Of a DNA stretch of 64,000 bases, positions 28,138 through 34,953 are shown piece after piece. Position 1 is the stretch's first letter, and every line of letters starts with the position of its first letter. This DNA comes from Oscillospiraceae bacterium (GTDB lineage: Bacteria > Bacillota > Clostridia > Oscillospirales > Oscillospiraceae). Position numbers and translations under genes: made by a program. The notes under the pieces are model-generated. The model had not been told where the DNA came from and made no database searches. It was given only the letters and a program-made list of their open reading frames with translations. Where the stretch lies: the NCBI GenBank assembly GCA_015068035.1, contig SVLI01000001.1:248001-312000 (forward strand). Reading direction: 5' to 3'.

Positions 28138-28647
28138 ATGGAAAAGGTCAAAATTTTCTTTTCAAAAATCCGCCCGGACGCCGTGATCCCCTCCAAGCGC
28201 GAAGAAGATGCCGGATATGACGTCTATGCCTGCCTGGAAAGCGACTGGATGGAGTATGCCCCGCATCAGACGCAGCCGCTGCCCACCGGCATCGCCAGCG
28301 CCTGTTCCCCGGACTATTATTTCCACATCGGCGAGCGCGGCTCGACGGGCGCGAAGGGCATCTCCAAGCGCGCGGGCATTATCGACAGCGGCTATCGCGG
28401 CGAATGGTTCGTGATGCTGACCAATCTCAACGACGTGCCGCTCTATTTCGTCAAGCCCGAGGCGGAGGCGAAGCTGCGCGAAACGCTCGGGGATCGGGAA
28501 GCAATCCTCTACCCGACCTCCAAGGCCGTTTGCCAGGTGATGCTTCTGCCCGTTCCGAAAACGGAAGTGGAAGAGCTGCCGCTGGAAGCGCTGCTGCAAG
28601 TGCAATCCGAGCGCGGCGCAGGCAAGCTCGGCAGCAGCCAAAAATAA
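28138..28647 (+). CDS. dUTP diphosphatase-like protein
   Basis: 169 residues. Resembles the trimeric dUTPase family, which hydrolyses dUTP to dUMP and keeps uracil out of DNA. Motif 1 is EDAGYDVYA. The motif-2 position reads ERGSTGAKGI rather than the usual RSSLAxKGI. Motif 3 is GIIDSGYRGEW. A C-terminal Gly/Ser arm (RGAGKLGSS) resembles motif 5. It has about 25 extra residues in the second half. ATG at 28138 follows AAGGAGA. The substrate is inferred; a related dNTPase activity is possible because motif 2 is altered. Confidence 0.75.
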   Translation: MEKVKIFFSKIRPDAVIPSKREEDAGYDVYACLESDWMEYAPHQTQPLPTGIASACSPDYYFHIGERGSTGAKGISKRAGIIDSGYRGEWFVMLTNLNDVPLYFVKPEAEAKLRETLGDREAILYPTSKAVCQVMLLPVPKTEVEELPLEALLQVQSERGAGKLGSSQK

Positions 28648-28654
28648 CCGCGCA

Positions 28655-28671
28655 AAGCGGCGCGGCCGCTT
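28655..28671. terminator. short hairpin between convergent genes
   Basis: AAGCGGC (28655-28661) pairs with GCCGCTT (28665-28671) in the 23-base gap between the dUTPase-like gene and the HAD gene. There is no T run; weak terminator at best. Confidence 0.35.
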
Positions 28672-29348
28672 CAGAGTATATTTCGGATTTCCGCAAGGCT
28701 GCGCACGGTGTAATCCGGCGCGTCCGCAGCCTGCGCGGTTTCGCCACGCGGCGCAAACCAAATTGTGCGCAGGCCGAAATCCCGCGCGCCGCGGATATCC
28801 GCCGTCAGCGAGTCGCCGATCATCACGGCCTCTTCGGGCAAAGCGCCCGGCAGCTGCGCAAAGCAGCCGGCAAAAAATTCCCGGCTCGGCTTGTCCGCTC
28901 CGAGCGCCTGCGAAATGAACAGGTGCGCAACATAGGGCAGCAGCCCCGCGCGGGTGAGGCGTGCGCGCTGCTGCTTTTCGTCTGCATTGCTCGCAATACA
29001 GACCGTATATTTCCCGGCGAGGTAGGCAAGCAGATCCTGTGCCCCCTCCACGGGGATCGCCGCGCTTTTGAGCTCATTGCGAAAGCGCGTTTCAAATTCC
29101 GGGCCGGAGAGCGGGATGCCCATCTCCCGAAAGATCAGATCAAAGCGCACGGCGTGCAGCTTCTCGCGCGTGATCTCGCCCCTTTCCAGCGCCCGCCAAA
29201 GCCCGTTGTTAATGCGGGTAAAGGTCTCCAGCAAGTGCTCCGGATAAGGCAGGCCGTATTGCGCAAGCACGCAAGCCATGCTCTCCCCCGCACAGGCGTG
29301 GAAATCCAGCAGCGTGTCATCCACGTCGATCAACACAATTTTGGTCAC
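28671..29348 (-). CDS. HAD family hydrolase, YjjG-like nucleotidase
   Basis: 225 residues. Haloacid-dehalogenase phosphatase with motif 1 DVDDTLLDF, motif 2 IASNAD, a motif-3 Lys in GADKPSREFF and motif 4 MIGDSLTADI. The cap region and length resemble YjjG, a 5'-nucleotidase for non-canonical pyrimidine nucleotides, which would suit its dUTPase-like neighbour, but the two genes converge. I chose GTG at 29348, preceded by AAGGGAG at eight bases; the longer frame to 29462 lacks a ribosome site. It follows the acetyltransferase gene by 38 bases. Confidence 0.82.
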   Translation of the reverse strand: MTKIVLIDVDDTLLDFHACAGESMACVLAQYGLPYPEHLLETFTRINNGLWRALERGEITREKLHAVRFDLIFREMGIPLSGPEFETRFRNELKSAAIPVEGAQDLLAYLAGKYTVCIASNADEKQQRARLTRAGLLPYVAHLFISQALGADKPSREFFAGCFAQLPGALPEEAVMIGDSLTADIRGARDFGLRTIWFAPRGETAQAADAPDYTVRSLAEIRNIL

Positions 29349-29386
29349 AGCAAAATCTCCCTTTTCGTTCTTTATGTTCGAATCCT

Positions 29387-29809
29387 TTATATCAGCGCTT
29401 TGATCAGAAACAGCTCCATCGGCTGCGCATATCCCGGAATGTCGATCACAAATCCGCCGCAATCTTTGTAGCCGATTTTTCTGTAAAAATGCTGCGCTTC
29501 TTCATCCACCTGCGTGGAGGTCAGCAGCATACCGTATCCCTGCGCTTTCATATCCGCTTCCCAATGCTGCATCAGCATTTTGCCGAAGCCTTTTCCGCGG
29601 CAATTCCCATCCACGAACAGCATGGTGCAAAACGGCGTGTTGTCCCAAAAGAGATTGTATCGCAGCAGGCCGACCGGCTTGCCGTCTTCCAGCAGAACAT
29701 AGCCCTGCTGATCCCGGACTTTCTTCTCGAATTCACGCTCCGGCAAGTGCCTGTCCAGCTCGAACCAGAATTTTTTGTCATCTGACTGCACATATCGGAT
29801 TTCAATCAT
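29387..29809 (-). CDS. GNAT family N-acetyltransferase
   Basis: 140 residues. Single GNAT domain with the acetyl-CoA binding motif (NCRGKGFGKMLMQ, an RGxGxG variant) after strand FCTMLFVDGN, and a C-terminal AQHFYRKIGYKD segment typical of the fold. The acceptor is unknown. It has a good promoter 37 bases upstream and probably forms a two-gene unit with the HAD gene. Its ribosome site is weak. Confidence 0.87.
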   Translation of the reverse strand: MIEIRYVQSDDKKFWFELDRHLPEREFEKKVRDQQGYVLLEDGKPVGLLRYNLFWDNTPFCTMLFVDGNCRGKGFGKMLMQHWEADMKAQGYGMLLTSTQVDEEAQHFYRKIGYKDCGGFVIDIPGYAQPMELFLIKALI

Positions 29810-29845
29810 TCGTCACACCGCCAAATTCCTGTTTGCTTTTTCTTT

Positions 29846-29874
29846 ATTCTAACCTGTTTTGCCGGTTCTTTCAA
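29846..29874 (-). promoter_or_regulatory. promoter of the acetyltransferase-HAD unit
   Basis: On the minus strand TTGAAA (29869-29874) and TAGAAT (29846-29851) are 17 bp apart. Confidence 0.65.
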
Positions 29875-29942
29875 CAATCGGGGAAAATTATCCAAACACC
29901 TCAAAAAAGCCGACGAGATAAAGTTTGATTTAAGCATACGAT

Positions 29943-29986
29943 AAGACAGGGCGAAGATCCCCATCAGAGTATCTTCGCCCTGTCTT
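29943..29986 (-). terminator. long perfect hairpin downstream of the lipoprotein gene
   Basis: A perfect 16-bp inverted repeat (29943-29958 with 29971-29986, loop 12) lies 33 bases past the lipoprotein stop. The T tract on the minus strand is poor, so it may be a weak terminator or an mRNA 3'-end stabiliser. Confidence 0.6.
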
Positions 29987-30018
29987 ACTTCTATATGTTT
30001 ACAAAGCTCCGCTGCGAT

Positions 30019-30936
30019 TTACGGATTCAGCGTAACGGTTTCATTGGCAAAGTCTTCGGCAAACCAATCATCATCGTCATACGCCCTAAGTTTGAATTCG
30101 ATTGTTTCAACCTCCGTAATGCCATTTTCTTCAAAGGTCGTGTCGGCCCAAGACATAGAGCTAAATGCACAATTGCCCGCAGACACCGTGGTTGCATAAA
30201 GCGGATCTGCCATAAATCCATTCACAGATGCATCGTCAACGCTAAACATAACATTTTTGTCAGTTTTGTTGACCAGAAACAGATTTGCTGTATAGCCCCA
30301 AATGTCATCTTCCTCATAACCTGTAACAATAACAGTCACATATTCATTGTCGACAATCACATTGTCAGAAGGCTGGCTCTCTCTGACAAATTTCACCGCC
30401 TTGTCTTCCCCATAGGGATAGATATGGACGGTTTCTTTCGCAACTGCATCCGCAAGCCAATCTTCACTGTCGTAGACGCGGAAAGTCAATTCGATGTCCG
30501 TAAAATCTGTGATTCCGTTGTCTTCAAGCTCATCAACAGAAAAGCTGATCTCCTCATTGGATTTCTTTCCCGCAGCTACTTCCGATGCAAAGAAAGGATC
30601 ACACTTAACCCCATTTATAGCCGCAGAATCGACCGAAAACATATAGATTTTTTCTGCAGACTTGTTTTCAAGCAATGCATTTATGGTATATCCCCACATA
30701 TTATCAGCATCAATGCCGGTAATCTTAATGGTGCATTCTTCGTTGTCAATGGCTACCATTTCGGTAAAAGAAATTTCGCTTTCTTGATTGTCTTGAATTT
30801 TTGTTGTTTCTTCCTGTGAAGAAATGTTCTGATCTGCATTGTTTGTGCCGCCATCATCGTTTGTCGGTGCCCCTCCACAAGCCGCAAGAGAAACCAGCAG
30901 AGCAACCATGAGAAGCAGTGTAGCAATTCTTTTCAT
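30019..30936 (-). CDS. lipoprotein with two tandem homologous domains, unknown function
   Basis: 305 residues. The signal peptide ends LVSLAACGG, with lipobox Cys20. An Asn/Asp/Gln-rich linker (21-60) leads to two similar beta-rich halves, about 62-174 and 195-305. They share DNE, WGYT, NK, MFSVD..A.NG, DP, ENGIT, IE....YD..DW.A and ETV at matching places, so this is an internal duplication. Codon use is clearly more AT-rich than in the neighbours, suggesting acquisition from elsewhere. ATG at 30936 follows GGAGG; the frame continues to 31035 through a terminator, which is spurious. An extracellular binding role is guesswork. Confidence 0.85.
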   Translation of the reverse strand: MKRIATLLLMVALLVSLAACGGAPTNDDGGTNNADQNISSQEETTKIQDNQESEISFTEMVAIDNEECTIKITGIDADNMWGYTINALLENKSAEKIYMFSVDSAAINGVKCDPFFASEVAAGKKSNEEISFSVDELEDNGITDFTDIELTFRVYDSEDWLADAVAKETVHIYPYGEDKAVKFVRESQPSDNVIVDNEYVTVIVTGYEEDDIWGYTANLFLVNKTDKNVMFSVDDASVNGFMADPLYATTVSAGNCAFSSMSWADTTFEENGITEVETIEFKLRAYDDDDWFAEDFANETVTLNP

Positions 30937-30951
30937 TTCTTTTCCTCCAAA

Positions 30952-30984
30952 TAAAAAAGTGTGTGCAACCGAAGTTGCACACAC
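30952..30984 (-). terminator. terminator (putative attenuator) just before the lipoprotein start
   Basis: On the minus strand an 11-bp perfect stem closes a cUUCGg tetraloop (30959-30969 with 30974-30984) and is followed by six T (30953-30958). The ribosome site GGAGG begins only a few bases later. Most transcripts starting at about 31158 should stop here unless the hairpin is prevented from forming. Confidence 0.85.
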
Positions 30985-31158
30985 CGAAAAACGCAACTCC
31001 GATTGTCGCCAAACAAAGCTCGAATAGAAAGGCAAACCTCATGCTACCCAAGTGGAATTGCGTTTTATCCGTAATCCAGTTTGGGCAACAATATAAAAGG
31101 GTATACTACCCCCTTCAGCTAAGGTTGACCTTGTTTCTTTATTCTGCTTTGTTTGGCC
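30953..31158 (-). ncRNA. structured leader RNA of unknown class
   Basis: About 205 nt between a -10 box and the terminator, read on the minus strand. Element A (31146-31157) is perfectly complementary over 12 bp to A' (31008-31019). Element B (31054-31066) is complementary over 13 bp, one G-U, to B' (30988-31000). The order A-B-A'-B' is that of a pseudoknot or of two mutually exclusive folds. Small local hairpins lie between A and B (AAGGT/ACCTT and AGGG/CCCT). I match it to no riboswitch or RNA family I know. Regulatory function is inferred from position and terminator. Confidence 0.6.
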
Positions 31159-31163
31159 TAAGT

Positions 31164-31169
31164 ATTATA
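31164..31169 (-). promoter_or_regulatory. -10 box for the structured leader RNA
   Basis: A perfect TATAAT on the minus strand, placing the start at about 31157-31158, right at element A. The -35 at 17 bp (TATCAT) is poor, so an activator or another recognition mode may be needed. Confidence 0.5.
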
Positions 31170-31294
31170 CCGCATTCGCAGTAAAAATGATAGATATATT
31201 TCAAGAAATATTTGATTTTCACAAAACTTTTGGCGAAACAATGAATCCGGTTCAGACCCAGTCAAGTCAAAAAAACATCCGGGGAGATTCTCAC

Positions 31295-31323
31295 TTGACA
31301 CCCTTTGCAGGGCATGATAGTAT
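31295..31323 (+). promoter_or_regulatory. promoter of the cysE-cysS T-box transcript
   Basis: A perfect TTGACA (31295-31300), a 17-bp spacer and TAGTAT (31318-31323). Transcription should begin near 31330. Confidence 0.75.
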
Positions 31324-31329
31324 TATATA

Positions 31330-31587
31330 CCGACATTGAAAATGGCTGTGAAAGGGAGAAGTATTCCGCGCGAGCGTGTCAGAGAGATGCCGCTATGAGC
31401 TGAAAGCGGCGTTCACGACAGACGCGGGAGAAATGCGCCCCGGAGCCGCGTGGGGAGGAAATGCCCCGCCGCATGGCAGCGTTACGGCCGCATCCGGTAT
31501 TGGCCGGACTGAGTGAAAACGAGAGTGGAACCGCGGTTTTTTATCGCCTCTCCTGCACAGATGCTGTGTGGGCGGGGCGTTTTTTCA
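31330..31587 (+). promoter_or_regulatory. T-box leader, tRNA-Cys responsive
   Basis: Stem I is visible (CCGCG/CGCGG and TGCCGCT/AGCGGCG helices with an AGAGAG bulge). Its specifier loop carries UGC (31434-31436), a cysteine codon. The T-box core (31522-31536) has UGGAACC. The base A after UGG would pair with discriminator U73, which tRNA-Cys has. In the antiterminator, GAGAG and GCG pair with CGC and CTCTC around the UGGAACC bulge. The competing terminator (31545-31579) has one mismatch and then TTTTTT. Uncharged tRNA-Cys should switch on cysE and cysS. Confidence 0.93.
31545..31585 (+). terminator. T-box terminator
   Basis: A 16-position stem (31545-31560 with 31564-31579, one mismatch) is followed by six T. 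Its 5' arm includes CTCTC (31548-31552), which is also needed for the antiterminator, so the two folds exclude each other. Confidence 0.88.
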
Positions 31588-31600
31588 TAGGAGGAAAATC

Positions 31601-32272
31601 ATGTCCAGATTAGGTGAAACCCTGCGCGCCTATCAGGCGAGAGACCCCGCTGCGCGCAGCAAGTTTGAGATATTTCTGCTGTATCCCGGCGTGCACGCCA
31701 TCATCTTTCATCGCGTGAGCCACTGGCTGTGGACGCACCGGCTGCGCTTTCTGGCACGGCTGAACTCGCAGCTTGCCCGGCATCTGACCGGGATTGAGAT
31801 CCATCCGGGCGCGACGATCGGCCGCCGCTTTGTGATCGACCACGGCATGGGCATTGTCATCGGGGAAACAGCCGAAATCGGTGACGACGTGTTGCTCTAC
31901 CACGGCGTGACCCTTGGCGGCACCGGCAAGGAGACCGGAAAACGCCACCCGACCATCGGCAACAATGTGATGATCGCCTGCGGGGCAAAGGTGCTTGGCC
32001 CCTTCACCGTTGGCGACAACGCGCGCATCGCTTCCAACGCCGTCGTCCTCACGGAAGTGCCGCCCGACGCCACCGCCGTGGGTGTCCCGGCAAGGGTGGT
32101 GCGCATCGCGGGGAAAAAGGTAGACTACGCTTCGGAAGTGGATCAGATCCACATCACCGACCCCGTCAGCCTCGAGCTGAGCGCTCTGCGCGAGCAGCTG
32201 GAACAGCTGGAAGAAAAACTGCAGCAGCTCTCCGGCGCGGAAACGCTTCCCGCCGGAAAAACGAAAGAATAA
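31601..32272 (+). CDS. cysE: serine O-acetyltransferase
   Basis: 223 residues. Acetylates serine with acetyl-CoA, the first committed step to cysteine. A helical N-terminus leads into a left-handed beta helix with hexapeptide repeats (GIEIHPGATIG, GMGIVIGETAEIG, LYHGVTLGG). It is the shorter serine acetyltransferase type common in Gram-positives. The C-terminal 35 residues form a Leu/Glu/Gln-rich helix. ATG at 31601 follows AGGAGG. Being under the cysteine T-box means cysteine supply rises when tRNA-Cys is uncharged. cysS lies 34 bases downstream. Confidence 0.95.
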   Translation: MSRLGETLRAYQARDPAARSKFEIFLLYPGVHAIIFHRVSHWLWTHRLRFLARLNSQLARHLTGIEIHPGATIGRRFVIDHGMGIVIGETAEIGDDVLLYHGVTLGGTGKETGKRHPTIGNNVMIACGAKVLGPFTVGDNARIASNAVVLTEVPPDATAVGVPARVVRIAGKKVDYASEVDQIHITDPVSLELSALREQLEQLEEKLQQLSGAETLPAGKTKE

Positions 32273-32306
32273 TCCCGCCATTCGGGATAAATTGGAGGAA
32301 AGACCT

Positions 32307-33758
32307 ATGTATCTTTACAACAGTGCAACACGCAAAAAGGAACTTTTCCAGCCTCACACGCCCGGCCGTGTCGAGATGTACACCTGCGGCCCGACGGTCT
32401 ATCACTTTGCGCACATCGGAAACCTGCGCAGCTACATCATGGAGGACGCGCTGGAGAAATTCCTGCGCTACGAGGGCAACGACGTCAACCGCGTGATGAA
32501 CATCACGGACGTCGGCCATCTGGTATCCGACGCGGACAGCGGCGAGGACAAGATGCTCAAGGGCGCAAAGCGCGAGCATAAAACCGTCATGGAGATTGCG
32601 CAGTTTTACACGGACGCTTTCTTTGAAGACTGCCGCAAGCTGAACATCAAGATTCCGGAGACCGTCGTGCCCGCCACGAACTGCATTGACGACTATATCC
32701 GCATCATCACGCAGCTCATCGAGACCGGCCATGCTTATTTCGCCGGCGGAAACGTCTATTTCGACACCTCGAAGCTTTCGCGCTACTATATCTTCAACGA
32801 TCACGACGAGGAAGATCTGGCCGTCGGCGTGCGCGAAGGCGTGGAGGAAGACACCAACAAGAAGAACAAAAACGACTTCGTGCTCTGGTTCACCAAGAGC
32901 AAATTTGAAGATCAGGCCCTGAAATGGGACTCCCCCTGGGGCGTGGGCTATCCCGGCTGGCACATTGAGTGCACGGGCATCTCGCTCAAGCACAACGGAG
33001 AATATCTCGACCTGCATTGCGGCGGCATCGACAACGCCTTCCCGCACCACACCAACGAGATCGCGCAGAGTGAGAGCTTCATCGGCCATCCCTGGTGCAA
33101 GCACTGGTTCCATGTGCATCATCTGAACACGAACGACGGCAAGATGTCCAAGTCCAAGGGCGAATTCCTGACCGTGCAGCTGCTGGAAGAGAAGGGCTAC
33201 GATCCCATCGCCTACCGCTTCTTCTGCCTGCAGAGCCATTACCGCAAGGCGCTGGTGTTCTCCTGGGAGAATCTCACGAACGCCCAGGGCGCATACAACA
33301 AGCTCATCCGCCGCATCGCCGCCCTCAAGCCGGGCGACGGCGCCGTGGACGAGGCGGTTCTTGCCGCTTACAAAGAGAAGTTCATCAAGCAGGTCGGTGC
33401 CGACCTGAACACCTCCATGGGCGTGACCGCCATATACGACGCGCTCAAAGCGGACGCAAACGACGCAACCAAGCTCGCCATTCTGGACAGCTTTGACGAG
33501 GTGCTGAGCCTCTCCCTGCTGGAGAAGGCCGCGGCGCTGCGCGAGAAAGAGGCCTCCCAGGTCACGGCAGCGCCCGCAACGGACGGCTATGTCATCACCG
33601 GCGAGGGCGACGCGGAGATCGATGCGCTGGTGCTCGCCCGTTACGAGGCGAAAAAGGCCAAAAACTTCGCCGAGGCCGACCGCATCCGCGACGAGCTCAA
33701 AGCGCAGGGCATCGAGCTCACGGACGTGAAGGGCGGCGCTGTCTGGAAGCGCATCTGA
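32307..33758 (+). CDS. cysS: cysteinyl-tRNA synthetase
   Basis: 483 residues. Class I synthetase charging tRNA-Cys. The N-terminal CGPTVYHFAHIGN holds both the zinc Cys and the HIGH signature (AHIGN). Later zinc-region motifs are GWHIECTGIS and HCGGIDNAFPHHTNE. The second signature is GKMSKSKGE. The C-terminal DALR-like and anticodon-binding parts are complete. GGAGGAAAG precedes ATG at 32307. Co-transcribed with cysE behind the T-box, a common Firmicute arrangement. Confidence 0.96.
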   Translation: MYLYNSATRKKELFQPHTPGRVEMYTCGPTVYHFAHIGNLRSYIMEDALEKFLRYEGNDVNRVMNITDVGHLVSDADSGEDKMLKGAKREHKTVMEIAQFYTDAFFEDCRKLNIKIPETVVPATNCIDDYIRIITQLIETGHAYFAGGNVYFDTSKLSRYYIFNDHDEEDLAVGVREGVEEDTNKKNKNDFVLWFTKSKFEDQALKWDSPWGVGYPGWHIECTGISLKHNGEYLDLHCGGIDNAFPHHTNEIAQSESFIGHPWCKHWFHVHHLNTNDGKMSKSKGEFLTVQLLEEKGYDPIAYRFFCLQSHYRKALVFSWENLTNAQGAYNKLIRRIAALKPGDGAVDEAVLAAYKEKFIKQVGADLNTSMGVTAIYDALKADANDATKLAILDSFDEVLSLSLLEKAAALREKEASQVTAAPATDGYVITGEGDAEIDALVLARYEAKKAKNFAEADRIRDELKAQGIELTDVKGGAVWKRI

Positions 33759-33773
33759 CGGAAAATCCCCCTC

Positions 33774-33802
33774 TTTTCAAGACGCAAAATCTGTGCTATA
33801 CT
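33774..33802 (+). promoter_or_regulatory. putative promoter of the zinc-ribbon gene
   Basis: TTTTCA (33774-33779), a 17-bp spacer and TATACT (33797-33802), 55 bases before the start codon. Confidence 0.45.
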
Positions 33803-33856
33803 GCCTTATGCCAAGCGATTCCATACAATACAATCCGAAACTGGAGGTAGTTGTTC

Positions 33857-34450
33857 ATGAAATGCCCTTCCTGTGGCACAGAGCTGCAAGAGAACGCGCG
33901 GTTCTGCGGCACCTGCGGAACCAAAGTTGAAGCCATCCCCGCTCCCGCTCCGGAAGCAGCGCCGGTGCCGGAACCGACCCCGAGCTTTATCCCGCCCGTC
34001 GAGCCGGTCGCGGCCCCTGTTGCGCCGGTTGCTCCCCCTGTTGTGCCCGCAGCCCCGGTTGCGGCGCCCGCACCTGTGGCGACGGTCGCTCCCGCTCCTG
34101 TCTACACGCAGCCCGCAGCGCCGGTTTATCCGCAGCAGCCCCAGCCGATGCCGGTTCAGCCGCAGGCTCCCATCCAGCCGCAGCCCCCGGTTGATGACCG
34201 CCGCACCCGCGTGATGAGCACGGGCGGTTACATGGCTGCGCTTTTCCTGATGAGCATTCCTGTTGCCGGCTTCATTCTCCAGATCATCTGGGCCGCCGGC
34301 GCGGCGAGAAACCTCAACCGCCGTCATCTGGCGCGCGGCTACCTGTTCCTCTCGCTGATTATCTTTGCTGTCACGGTCATTCTTGGTTTGCTGGGCGCCA
34401 GCGCTTTTTCCACGACCATTTCCAATTTCCTCCGCAGCTTAAACTATTAA
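33857..34450 (+). CDS. zinc-ribbon membrane protein, unknown function
   Basis: 197 residues. An N-terminal zinc ribbon with two CxxC pairs (KCPSCG and FCGTCG) is followed by about 90 residues rich in Pro, Ala, Val and Gln. Two hydrophobic segments follow near the C-terminus (MAALFLMSIPVAGFIL... and LFLSLIIFAVTVILGLLG), so it is probably a membrane protein with a cytoplasmic zinc knuckle. Such proteins are common and mostly uncharacterised in Clostridia. ATG at 33857 is preceded by GGAGG. It stands alone between a promoter and a strong terminator. Confidence 0.82.
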   Translation: MKCPSCGTELQENARFCGTCGTKVEAIPAPAPEAAPVPEPTPSFIPPVEPVAAPVAPVAPPVVPAAPVAAPAPVATVAPAPVYTQPAAPVYPQQPQPMPVQPQAPIQPQPPVDDRRTRVMSTGGYMAALFLMSIPVAGFILQIIWAAGAARNLNRRHLARGYLFLSLIIFAVTVILGLLGASAFSTTISNFLRSLNY

Positions 34451-34467
34451 GCTCTTTTACAATGCAT

Positions 34468-34512
34468 AAAAGAAAACCGGAAAGTGCTTTGCACTTTCCG
34501 GTTTTCTTTTTT
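34468..34512. terminator. bidirectional terminator
   Basis: A perfect 20-bp stem (34468-34487 with 34491-34510, loop TTT) with A-rich left and T-rich right ends, between the convergent zinc-ribbon and rnhA genes. It works on both strands by sequence. Its minus-strand stem touches the rnhA stop at 34511. Confidence 0.9.
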
Positions 34513-34948
34513 ATTTCGTGAATTTTTCCCGCTCTGCGACGGCAAGTGCATCGCAGCGGTTATTCCCCTCGTTTTCGGCGTGCCCCTTGACCCAGACAAC
34601 CTTGACCTTATGCGTCTGCAAAAGCGCATCCAGCTGCTGCCAGAGGTCAGGATTTTTCAGCGCGCCGCCCTTGCGGCGCCAGCCCTTGTTCTTCCAGTCC
34701 CGCAGCCAGCCAAGGTTGATGGCGTTGGAAAAATACTGGCTGTCCGTATAGAGCGTAACCGAGCAGGGCTCTTTGAGCGCGGAGAGCGCGGAGATGGCCG
34801 CGAGCAGCTCCATGCGGTTGTTGGTGGTTTCCCGCTCGCCGCCCGAAAGCTCCTTGCGCTGACCCTTGTGTTCAAGAATCGCGCCCCAGCCGCCGGGACC
34901 GGGGTTCCCGGAGCAGGCGCCGTCCGTATAAATCGTAACTTCTTTCAT
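34511..34948 (-). CDS. rnhA: ribonuclease HI
   Basis: 145 residues. Cuts RNA in RNA-DNA hybrids. The carboxylates of the active site are visible in [16 protein letters not shown] (Asp), [11 protein letters not shown] (Glu), [11 protein letters not shown] (Asp) and the C-terminal NNRCDALA (Asp). ATG at 34948 is 5 bases after the htpG stop, probably relying on coupled translation because the ribosome site is weak. The frame upstream to 35224 lies inside htpG and is not coding. Confidence 0.94.
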   Translation of the reverse strand: MKEVTIYTDGACSGNPGPGGWGAILEHKGQRKELSGGERETTNNRMELLAAISALSALKEPCSVTLYTDSQYFSNAINLGWLRDWKNKGWRRKGGALKNPDLWQQLDALLQTHKVKVVWVKGHAENEGNNRCDALAVAEREKFTK

Positions 34949-34953
34949 AATTC

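Noticed and set aside
29364-29380. tRNA T-loop-like GTTCGAATC
   Set aside because: No flanking T-stem complementarity and no acceptor, D or anticodon arms around it.
29943-29986. Insertion-sequence end
   Set aside because: The 16-bp inverted repeat is a local hairpin after a gene; no transposase or target duplication is seen nearby.
30953-31158. Cyclic-di-GMP-I or T-box element in the lipoprotein leader
   Set aside because: GGCAAACC appears on the plus strand, but the rest of the cyclic-di-GMP-I core is missing and it is on the wrong strand. No T-box UGGNACC motif is present.
30963-31184. 73-residue plus-strand frame through the leader region
   Set aside because: No ribosome site or family resemblance; the inverted elements and minus-strand terminator explain the DNA better.
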